Below, in pieces: positions 40,760-48,500 of a stretch of DNA of 64,000 nucleotides (position 1 is the stretch's first letter; every line of letters begins with the position of its first letter). The notes beneath the pieces were generated by a model. The model saw only the letters and a list, made by a program, of their open reading frames with translations, was not told where the DNA came from and did not search any database. The DNA is from Didymella arachidicola (taxonomy: Eukaryota > Ascomycota > Dothideomycetes > Pleosporales > Didymellaceae), in contig CM049999.1 of the NCBI GenBank assembly GCA_016630955.3, forward strand, positions 1,399,629 through 1,463,628, read 5' to 3'. The position numbers and the translations under genes are program-made.

Positions 40760-43012
40760 ATGAGTACTACCTCAGGATCCCGTGCTACCCCAAGCAACTC
40801 CAACACATCACGCCGCACGGCTGATGACGATCTCGACATGGACGAGGAGGCAGCGGCGCCTGCCCCTACCAGTGTTTACCCAGTGGCTAAACCCGAGGCC
40901 TTTGATGGCACTCGCGACAAGCTGGAAGACTGGCTCATGAAGTTCGATCTGTTTTTCATGTTCCAAGGAGAACGCATCCCAGAGGAGAAACGTGTCACTT
41001 TTGTGAGTACGTTTATGAAGGATCGCGCGTTCACTTGGATCAAACCCTTTATTCGCCGTTACCACGACGGAGCAAGCAACTCAGCAGACATCGACCCATG
41101 GATCGAAGACTTCGATCTGTTCAAGGAACAGATTCGCCAAGTATTTGGAGTGCACAACGAACCAACCATCGCCCGACGCGAGATTCAGCGCATCCGACAA
41201 ACTGCGTCCGCCGCCGACTACGCTGCCAAGTTTCAGCAAGTAGCTACGTTCACCGGCTGGGACGACGTTGCGCTGATGACCATGTTCAAACAAGGCCTTA
41301 AGCCCAAGGTCAAGGAGGAGCTCATGCGGACTGCCGCAGCTACCGATACCTTCGACGCACTAGTAAACGAAGCGATCAGTATCGACGTCAAGCTCTACGA
41401 CCTTCAACAAGAATTAAGAGAGGACCCTCGTGCGCGAGCCGTGACTCAAGTCGCTCGCCCACCCCAGGCTCCACGCAACCAATGGCGCAACAACAACTAC
41501 CGCCGTGGCCAACGTGGCGGCCCTTACCAAGCCAACATGGGACGCCGTGTCCACAACGATACGAACAGTGGATACTACGGTCCTGCAGCAATGGACCTCT
41601 CCAACATTAACAAAGGACCTGAACGATGGAATGAGAAAAAGAAGGGTAGTAACAACCGCGGTGATAAGTCTTCAGTGACTTGTTACGGCTGTGGCAAGAC
41701 AGGCCACTACGCCCGCGACTGTCGCATGAAGAACAAAGTGACCAGACAGCTGAACATGCTGGCTCATGACGACAGCGGCGACCAAGAGTGGGAGGTCGTT
41801 ACTAATGAGATGGGACGTCTCATGGAAGACCCCACTTCCGGACTCGATGACGACTACATTGAGGAATCCGACGAAGATGTTTCGAACAAACAAGTTCGGT
41901 CACCAACACCCTACCCTAAGGAGGAGTGGATTGACAATGATCCCCGCCAACACCATGTGGTAGAGTGCGACATTAAGGACGACAGCATTATTGTCGGCAA
42001 ACGATACTACGATTCCTTTTTCCGGCTCAACGACAAGTACTATTCAAAGGAAGGGAAACGTTTAATTGTATGCGACAAAACGCAACATAGTCAGGACATG
42101 ATGGTCTCGCGCGACCAATCCACCCGGACTCCTGTCTTCCAAGAACCCAAAGCACCAACGATAAACTTGACCATTGTCAACAACATCCCAGAGCACAAGG
42201 GAGAAGCGTCATCCGTTACTATCCAGACACCAAGCCTACAGGATGTCGAGTCTGTCCGTGATTGGATAACGGAAGAAAATATTCAACGGTCAAGACGGTA
42301 CTTGCTCGGTGACCCCGAAGCACTTGAGAGATTCGACCAACAGGTAGCCAATGCACAGAAAACCAACAAAGAATGGCACACGGAAGACTTTATCCGCTGG
42401 AAAGAAAGCAACTCTGCAACTCAGCAACAGCTGGACGACTACAACTTGTACGCTCGCAGTCGAGACGAACCCGACTTCGACCGACAGCCCGCTTTGCCAA
42501 CGCCGAGCTATACGTCGAAGCTGTTCCAGGATATTCGAAACCCGTACCATCCTCGACTACCACCTACGCAGTGCTACCATGAAGCCTGCGAAGACCACAG
42601 ACAGTACAAACTGGACAGTGAATGGTTTCCAAGTAAGCCCGAGGGCTGCGAGGAATACTGGTGGGAATGTACGGATACCTATTGCGCAGAGCACTTGTGG
42701 GATAAGCGCACGAATCTCCACTTTCCAGGAATTGAATGTGTAGAAGACATATTCAACATGCACATGGTCCAAAACGAGAGGTGCTACGGCCAAGAATGGG
42801 CTGAGTGCTTCCACCCGAAGTGCAGGAACCACGAGACACTAAAACGCCTGAGCGGTTTTATGCCCCAGGACGAGTCTTTTTTAGACATATGGCAAACAGA
42901 CGCCAAGGACAACCCGGACGAGAGCTTTTTCTCAACGCAGTCCAGGGCTCCCGGAATCGACGTCAGGATTCCAATGAGGCCCAGTCCCTCATCAAATTCC
43001 CTGTCGTGCTAG
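40760..43012 (+). CDS. Gag protein of Gy-2
   Basis: 750 residues from ATG 40760 (MSTTSGSRATPSNS). An upstream in-frame TTG frame extension is not needed. Gag domain at residues ~45-210, CCHC knuckle CYGCGKTGHYARDC near 308, and a long acidic C-terminal extension with three CX4CX2H motifs: CYHEACEDH, CTDTYCAEH and CFHPKCRNH, spaced about 40-50 residues apart. The last two thirds of the extension are well preserved between Gy-1 and Gy-2. The region between 42877 and 43012 is read only when no frameshift occurs. Confidence 0.93.
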   Translation: MSTTSGSRATPSNSNTSRRTADDDLDMDEEAAAPAPTSVYPVAKPEAFDGTRDKLEDWLMKFDLFFMFQGERIPEEKRVTFVSTFMKDRAFTWIKPFIRRYHDGASNSADIDPWIEDFDLFKEQIRQVFGVHNEPTIARREIQRIRQTASAADYAAKFQQVATFTGWDDVALMTMFKQGLKPKVKEELMRTAAATDTFDALVNEAISIDVKLYDLQQELREDPRARAVTQVARPPQAPRNQWRNNNYRRGQRGGPYQANMGRRVHNDTNSGYYGPAAMDLSNINKGPERWNEKKKGSNNRGDKSSVTCYGCGKTGHYARDCRMKNKVTRQLNMLAHDDSGDQEWEVVTNEMGRLMEDPTSGLDDDYIEESDEDVSNKQVRSPTPYPKEEWIDNDPRQHHVVECDIKDDSIIVGKRYYDSFFRLNDKYYSKEGKRLIVCDKTQHSQDMMVSRDQSTRTPVFQEPKAPTINLTIVNNIPEHKGEASSVTIQTPSLQDVESVRDWITEENIQRSRRYLLGDPEALERFDQQVANAQKTNKEWHTEDFIRWKESNSATQQQLDDYNLYARSRDEPDFDRQPALPTPSYTSKLFQDIRNPYHPRLPPTQCYHEACEDHRQYKLDSEWFPSKPEGCEEYWWECTDTYCAEHLWDKRTNLHFPGIECVEDIFNMHMVQNERCYGQEWAECFHPKCRNHETLKRLSGFMPQDESFLDIWQTDAKDNPDESFFSTQSRAPGIDVRIPMRPSPSSNSLSC
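42877..42883 (+). promoter_or_regulatory. -1 ribosomal frameshift heptamer T TTT TTA
   Basis: In the gag frame the codons are TCT TTT TTA GAC. Gag is in frame 2 and pol in frame 1 of the window, i.e. -1. Slippage gives TTT TTT AGA CAT ATG, joining the pol frame. A short stem (TGGC...GCCA) starts six bases downstream. It is the only X XXY YYZ heptamer I noticed in the overlap. Confidence 0.8.
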
Positions 43013-46000
43013 AAGGCACCAGGATGACGGCATTGTTGGACTCAGGAGCACAAAGCAACTACGTGTCTCAATCCGCTATCGCGCAAGCAGGCTTGCAGAA
43101 GCGAAGAAAGGAGGAACCATACCCTTTACGAGTAGCCAACGGAGAACCAATGCCAGGAGAGTCGACTGTGACCCACGAAGTGGTACAGCGACGTCTGAAA
43201 GTATTCAACCACGAGGAATTGATAGACCTAGATGTTCTGGGAACGGCCGCCCACGATATCATATTAGGACTTCCTTGGTTAAGAGAGCACAATCCATGGA
43301 TCGACTGGAAGAACCAGCGAATAACGCTCACGTGTCACGGATCAGGTACACCCGGACAGCGACCCGCGCAGCTCACGACGCAGCTGGTGGATGAGAAGGA
43401 GATCAACAATATCTCTTCGAACAAGACGCGCCAAGATAGAGCGGTCGACCGTGCAGATACCAACCAGCCCCTGGATCACAAAGCGACGGTTAAGGAGAAC
43501 AGTACAACTCCTGACATCCCGGACGAATACAGAGAGTTTATAGACCTCTTCCGCGATGAGAAGACTGCGAAGGCATTACCGCAGCACCAGGAATGGGACC
43601 ACGAGATTAAGCTCGAGGAAGGCAAGAAGCCCCCATTCGGGCCAATATACCAGATGTCGGAAAAGGAACTTGAGGAGCTGCGCAACTACCTTAAGGAGAA
43701 CCTCGACAAAGGATTCATTCGAGAATCAGAATCCCCAGCAGGATTTCCCGTTCTATTCGTACCAAAGAAAGATGGCAAGTTACGACCTTGCATCGATTAC
43801 CGAAAGCTCAACGATATCACGATTAAGAATCGTTACCCGCTACCGAACATCAGCGAACTTCAGGATCGGTTAGCCGGAGCACAGTACTTCACTGCGTTAG
43901 ATTTAAGAGGGGCGTACAACCTCATCCGCATGAAGGAAGGCGAAGAATGGAAGACGGCGTTTAGAACCCGTTATGGTCATTACGAGTATTTGGTTATGCC
44001 ATTCGGGCTCACCAACGCACCAGCGACATGTCAGGCCTTAATCAACAACGTGCTAAGGGCACACTTGGACATTACCGTGGTGGCGTACCTCGATGACATC
44101 CTAGTGTACAGCAAAACACTAGAAGAGCATGTCGAACACGTACGACAAGTGCTTGCCTGCCTAGGAGCAGCGCACCTACGCTTAAAACCCGAGAAGTGCG
44201 AGTGGCACAAGGAGGAAGTCGAATTCCTAGGGTTTGTAGTGGGACGATATGGAGTCAAGATGAGCCAAGCAAAGATTCAGGTTGTGAAGGATTGGCCAAC
44301 ACCCAAAACCGTCAAGAATATTCAAGAGTTCCTTGGGTTTGTCAACTTCAACCGACGCTTCATCAAGGATTACTCCACCAAGGCCTTGCCGCTTACGAAA
44401 CTTACGCGGAAGGACACACCCTTCAAATGGGGCGAGGATCAGGACAAAGCTTTTGAAACGTTGAAACAGGCTTGTATAGATCCACCCACGTTGGTTACAT
44501 TCAGGAGCGGAGAACCGCTACGAATGGAAACAGATGCCTCAGATCTGGCATTAGGAGCATGCATCACACAGGAACGAGATGGTCAATGGCACCCGATTGC
44601 CTACTACTCACGCAAGTTCTCAGGACCCGAAGAACGATACGACGTACACGACAAAGAACTACTCGCGATCGTATCCGCCCTAGAACATTGGCGAGTCTAC
44701 GCTGAAAGTTGTTCGGAACTTACGATCTACACGGATCACAAAAACCTGGTACACTTCACGACGACAAAGGTATTGAACAGACGACAAGTACGATGGTCCG
44801 AGACCCTCGGACAATATAAGTTCAAGATCCTCTATACACCAGGAAAGGACAACGGTAGAGCCGACGCACTCAGCCGACGACACGACCTCGCAGGATCCAA
44901 GACGATCAACGAATCAGCGATCCTTGGTATCAATAGCGACGGATCGTTGGGACCATCCCAGCAGCTCAATAATATGATGCTAGTACGTCAAGAGCATCAT
45001 GTACCATCACAGGTACCAGAGGAACTGGAAGAAGAAGTCATAAGCAGTCACCACGATGACCCGCTTCATGGACACCCCGGTATCACCAGAACAATGGAAC
45101 TCATCAAGAGACATTACGAGTTCCCGAACATGCGCGACAAGGTCGCCAAGTTCATCAAGAATTGCGTAAGCTGTCAGCAGAACAAACACAGCACGCACGC
45201 CAAGTATGGAGAAGCACAGGCAATGGAGCCGCCAACGGCACCATGGACGAACATCACGATGGATTTCGTTACACAGCTACCTGTCTCCAAGGATCCTGTA
45301 ACAGGATACACCTACGACTCAATCTTCGTTGTAGTGGATCGATTCACGAAAGCCGCTGAGTTTGTGCCTTTCCGCCACAGCTACACTGCAGAGCAGCTCG
45401 CACGAGTGTATCTGGATAGGATCGTTCGACACCACGGCATTTCCGAATCAATCATCAGCGATAGAGACAAGTTGTTTACATCGAACTACTGGACCACGCT
45501 GTTAGCAGCTATTGGTACCAAGAAAAAACTGTCAACCGCGTATCATCCGCAGACGGATGGCCAAACGGAACGAGTAAACCAAACAATGGAGACGTACCTC
45601 CGCATCTACTGCAACCAGCAGCAAGACAACTGGGTTTCACTGCTACCTATGGCACAAATCGCGTACAATAACAAATTGTCGGAAGCAACAGGCGTAACGC
45701 CGTTCTTCGCAAACCACGGGAGACACCCAAATCTCTTTACCAGATCATTGGACAGTAACATTCAAACGGAATCAGCGATCAACTCAGTCAAAGCACTGAA
45801 GGAAGTACACAGAAAATCGCTCGATAACATCGCCAAAGCTCAGTCACGGAGCATCTCTTATGTTAACAAGAAACGAAAAACGGCGCCTCTGCTAAAGGAG
45901 GGGGATAAAGTGTATCTCCTTACGAAAAACCTACGCACACGGCGACCAACGAAAAAACTGGACAAAGTTAAGGTCGGACCATTTTTCATTTCTAAGCAAA

Positions 46001-46383
46001 TCAGCCCAGTCAACTATCGACTTGCGCTGCCTAAAGATGCGAAGATCCACCCAGTGTTCCACATCTCACTATTGGAACCAGCCGACCCCAGAACTCCGAT
46101 CCAGCAAGACTTTCACTACCAGGCAGACGGCCAAGACGAGTGGGAAGTCGAGAAAGTAATCAAACACCGAAAAACCAAACAAAACAACGAATACCTAGTC
46201 AAGTGGTTAGGATACCCGGACTCGGAAAACACGTGGGAACCAGAAGCAAACCTCACGAACTGCCGCCAGTTGCTGACGCAGTATCGAAATTCTGTGGCCA
46301 GTACGGCACAGGATCCACAGGGTTTCCAGCAAGAAAGTCAACAAAGAGTTGGTCAGACGAGAGACCAAAAGAAGAGTCGTTAG
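42877..46383 (+). CDS. Pol polyprotein of Gy-2 (PR-RT-RNaseH-IN-chromodomain)
   Basis: The open frame runs 42805-46383 without an ATG at its start, as expected for a frameshift product joined at 42877-42883. Motifs: protease ALLDSGAQSNYVS; RT PCIDYRKLN, LVMPFGLTNAP and YLDDILVYS; RNase H METDASDLALG and YTDHKNL; integrase H2C2 region, TMDFVTQLP, IISDRDKLFTSNYW and YHPQTDGQTERVNQ; chromodomain EWEVEKVIKHRKTKQ, EYLVKWLGYPDSENTWEPEA. All catalytic residues are present. The final ~45 residues after the chromodomain are encoded opposite to the end of the antisense gene (overlap 46253-46383) and differ fully from Gy-1. Confidence 0.95.
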   Translation, partial: FFRHMANRRQGQPGRELFLNAVQGSRNRRQDSNEAQSLIKFPVVLEGTRMTALLDSGAQSNYVSQSAIAQAGLQKRRKEEPYPLRVANGEPMPGESTVTHEVVQRRLKVFNHEELIDLDVLGTAAHDIILGLPWLREHNPWIDWKNQRITLTCHGSGTPGQRPAQLTTQLVDEKEINNISSNKTRQDRAVDRADTNQPLDHKATVKENSTTPDIPDEYREFIDLFRDEKTAKALPQHQEWDHEIKLEEGKKPPFGPIYQMSEKELEELRNYLKENLDKGFIRESESPAGFPVLFVPKKDGKLRPCIDYRKLNDITIKNRYPLPNISELQDRLAGAQYFTALDLRGAYNLIRMKEGEEWKTAFRTRYGHYEYLVMPFGLTNAPATCQALINNVLRAHLDITVVAYLDDILVYSKTLEEHVEHVRQVLACLGAAHLRLKPEKCEWHKEEVEFLGFVVGRYGVKMSQAKIQVVKDWPTPKTVKNIQEFLGFVNFNRRFIKDYSTKALPLTKLTRKDTPFKWGEDQDKAFETLKQACIDPPTLVTFRSGEPLRMETDASDLALGACITQERDGQWHPIAYYSRKFSGPEERYDVHDKELLAIVSALEHWRVYAESCSELTIYTDHKNLVHFTTTKVLNRRQVRWSETLGQYKFKILYTPGKDNGRADALSRRHDLAGSKTINESAILGINSDGSLGPSQQLNNMMLVRQEHHVPSQVPEELEEEVISSHHDDPLHGHPGITRTMELIKRHYEFPNMRDKVAKFIKNCVSCQQNKHSTHAKYGEAQAMEPPTAPWTNITMDFVTQLPVSKDPVTGYTYDSIFVVVDRFTKAAEFVPFRHSYTAEQLARVYLDRIVRHHGISESIISDRDKLFTSNYWTTLLAAIGTKKKLSTAYHPQTDGQTERVNQTMETYLRIYCNQQQDNWVSLLPMAQIAYNNKLSEATGVTPFFANHGRHPNLFTRSLDSNIQTESAINSVKALKEVHRKSLDNIAKAQSRSISYVNKKRKTAPLLKEGDKVYLLTKNLRTRRPTKKLDKVKVGPFFISKQISPVNYRLALPKDAKIHPVFHISLLEPADPRTPIQQDFHYQADGQDEWEVEKVIKHRKTKQNNEYLVKWLGYPDSENTWEPEANLTNCRQLLTQYRNSVASTAQDPQGFQQESQQRVGQTRDQKKSR

Positions 46384-46849
46384 CCTGTAACCAGCCAGGA
46401 TCAGCCCAAGGAACGGAGATAAGGGGGCCGGTAGCGGTACTCGAACTTTCCGCCTCTTGCGCCTGATCTTGCGCCTTTAACAGCGCCAAGTCACGACGCG
46501 CAAACTGACGCTCGCGACTTTCGACCTTCAGTAGCTCCTCCTCGCTTTTGGCGAGAAGAGCCTTCAAGCGAGCAACTTCGAGCCGCTTTGCCTCTTTCTC
46601 CTTTTCAACCTTTTCCCATTCCTCTTCAGGAACGAACAAACTACACTCTGCCTGTACCGAGATACAGCCAGCACATCGACCAGTGGCGGTATCGACGAAA
46701 CACCGCATATCTTTCTGCTCACATCTTTCGCAACGAAACGCCATCTCTAATGAGCGCTCTTGGACACGACGCGCGCGGGCACGACGTTCCGCAGTGGACG
46801 ACTGCAGACGCGGGGCTCGGGGTTTTCGTGTTCCGGATTCCTTCGGCAT
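46253..46849 (-). CDS. Antisense Zn(II)2Cys6-like/coiled-coil protein of Gy-2
   Basis: 198 residues from ATG 46849 (MPKESGTRKPRAPRL), reading against gag-pol. After a basic N-terminus, residues ~40-68 contain CERCEQKDMRC and CAGCISVQAEC, six cysteines spaced CX2CX6CX8CX2CX6C as in Zn(II)2Cys6 regulators. A coiled coil follows (EEEWEKVEKEKEAKRLEVARLKALLAK region), then an acidic/aromatic tail (LFVDFLAGNPVDPVPYWPQNFD) ending GGSS. A TATA-like TTTTATAA lies about 50 bp upstream of the ATG on the minus strand (46898-46905), so it may have its own promoter just inside the 3' LTR. Tail-to-tail overlap with pol is 131 bp. A possible role is a DNA-binding regulator of the element or of antisense control. 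Function is inferred from cysteine spacing only. Confidence 0.78.
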   Translation of the reverse strand: MPKESGTRKPRAPRLQSSTAERRARARRVQERSLEMAFRCERCEQKDMRCFVDTATGRCAGCISVQAECSLFVPEEEWEKVEKEKEAKRLEVARLKALLAKSEEELLKVESRERQFARRDLALLKAQDQAQEAESSSTATGPLISVPWADPGWLQANDSSFGLSSDQLFVDFLAGNPVDPVPYWPQNFDTASATGGSS

Positions 46850-46897
46850 GGTTAGGAAGGCTATGGAACATCATAAGGAGCGACCTACGGACAGTAC

Positions 46898-46905
46898 TTA
46901 TAAAA
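46898..46905 (-). promoter_or_regulatory. TATA-like element upstream of the Gy-2 antisense gene
   Basis: TTTTATAA on the minus strand, ~50 bp before the ATG at 46849. The RIPed copy Gy-3 keeps CTTATAAGTA at the equivalent place (39361-39370). Confidence 0.45.
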
Positions 46906-46963
46906 GAGAGACCTACCCTGCGACCCGCGGCACGGATAAACGATATATCGAGGACGATATGCT

Positions 46964-46979
46964 AGAAGGGGGGAGGTAG
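46964..46979 (+). other. Polypurine tract of Gy-2
   Basis: AGAAGGGGGGAGGTAG directly precedes the 3' LTR (TGTTACG at 46980). Confidence 0.85.
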
Positions 46980-47457
46980 TGTTACGATCTCCGAAAGAAC
47001 AGGTACTGATAGGAAGCGGGGCATCGCTTAGGGCGACAGCGTGTCACGTGTCACGTGACTGGCCACCTCGCCAAGCTCGACCACCCGCGATGGCTCGACC
47101 ACCTGCGATGGCTCGACCACCTGCAATGGTTCGACCACCTGCGATGGCTTAACCACCTAAGGTGGCTTAAGTATTAGCAACATGCACACAGAATTCCCTT
47201 AGTATATATTTAGTAGGAACACAACTCTTACAGTGTGTGTTCAATCCTAAGTTAAAGTTTGTCTTTGGATCTCAAACCCAACCTTCGAGCTAGACAGTCT
47301 ACTCTGTACTACTCATCGTTACCCTGCTCTCAAGACTGACAGATCGTATCTGTACACCTTATTGCAACCAACCCCCTCGGCTTCCTGTCACCGTACTCAT
47401 CCCTGAGAACCAATAGAATTAGTGCTTACGAGCTTTGCTTAAAGTACGACTTCAACA
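46980..47457 (+). repeat. 3' LTR of Gy-2 (U3 type a)
   Basis: 478 bp, apparently identical to the 5' LTR at 40265-40742, followed by target duplication GCTAA. Confidence 0.95.
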
Positions 47458-47912
47458 GCTAATTTGCTTAGAAATAAAAAATAGTCTAACCTTAACTTTG
47501 TCTAGTTTTTTTATTAGTTACTATATATGTAGGTTTTTTTATAAGGAGATACACTTTATCCTTCTCCTTTAGTAGAGGTGCTATTTTTTATTTTTTATTA
47601 ATATAAGAGATACTTTATAACTAAGCTTAAGTAATATTATTAAGTAATTTTCTATATACTTCCTTTAGTGCTTTAACTAAGTTAATTACTAATTCTATTT
47701 AAATATTACTATCTAATAACCTAGTAAAAAGATTTAGGTGTCTCCTATAGTTTGCAAAGAACTGTGTTATACCTATTACTTCTAATAATTTATTATTATA
47801 CGCGATTTATGCTATAGGTAGTAGTAAAACCTAGTTATCTTACTACTAGTTATAGTAGATATAGAGGTACGTCTCTATTATTTAGTTTACTTATTCTATT
47901 TAGCTATCTATC

Positions 47913-48392
47913 TGTTACGATCTCCGAGTTGCGAGGTACTGATAGGAAGCGGGGCATCGCTAAGGATGACAGCGTGTCACCAATCACGGGACTCCGGGAT
48001 GGCATCCCGCCAAGACGTGACCTCCGGGATGGCATGACCTCCGGGGATGGCATGACCTCCGGGGATGGCACGACCTCCGGGATGGCAAGACCTCCGGGGA
48101 TGGCACAACCCTTGGGATGACCTCCATTACCTTCACTATATAATCTAGTAGGAACACAACTCTTACAGTTCGTGTTCAATCCTAAGTTAAAGTTTGTCTT
48201 TGGATCTCAAACCCAACCTTCGAGCTAGACAGTCTACTCTGTACTACTCATCGTTACCCTGCTCTCAAGACTGACAGATCGTATCTGTACACCTTATTGC
48301 AACCAACCCCCTCGGCTTCCTGTCACCGTACTCATCCCCGAGAACCAATAGAATTAGTGCTTACGAGCTTTGCTTAAAGTACGACTTCAACA
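47913..48392 (+). repeat. Solo Gypsy LTR (U3 type d) without target duplication, 480 bp
   Basis: Same U3 type as the solo LTR at 33224-33685, with one extra 18-bp unit. The flanks are CTATC and AAACC, not a duplication. They correspond to positions about 1.3 kb apart in pol of the surrounding Gy-3. The LTR therefore marks a deletion, probably by recombination between two LTR insertions in Gy-3. Confidence 0.88.
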
Positions 48393-48500
48393 AAACCCTA
48401 GGAATTTAACTTCCTCCTTATACTACTTACACTTCTTAGGTTTTAAGTATAGATACGCTACTTCTAGGTAGGCAAGCACTTATTATACATATTTAATATA

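Larger units (their letters stand above)
40265..47457 (+). mobile_element. Complete young Ty3/Gypsy chromovirus-type retrotransposon (Gy-2)
   Basis: 7193 bp, with 5-bp target duplication GCTAA (40260-40264, 47458-47462) inside Gy-3. The two LTRs, 40265-40742 and 46980-47457, are both 478 bp and look identical on reading, so insertion is very recent. Order: LTR, 17-nt leader with a possible self-priming site, gag, pol in -1 frame, antisense Zn-cluster gene, polypurine tract, LTR. All frames are open. No RIP is visible, although it sits in RIP-saturated sequence. Probably autonomous. Confidence 0.96.

Noticed and set aside
40743..40760. tRNA-type primer-binding site after the Gy-2 5' LTR
   Set aside because: No TGG at the LTR border; the complement to the probable RNA 5' end fits better.
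18838..48392. Repeated blocks as a possible CRISPR array
   Set aside because: The regular repeats are LTR-internal minisatellites and LTR copies; no spacer structure, and the genome is eukaryotic.
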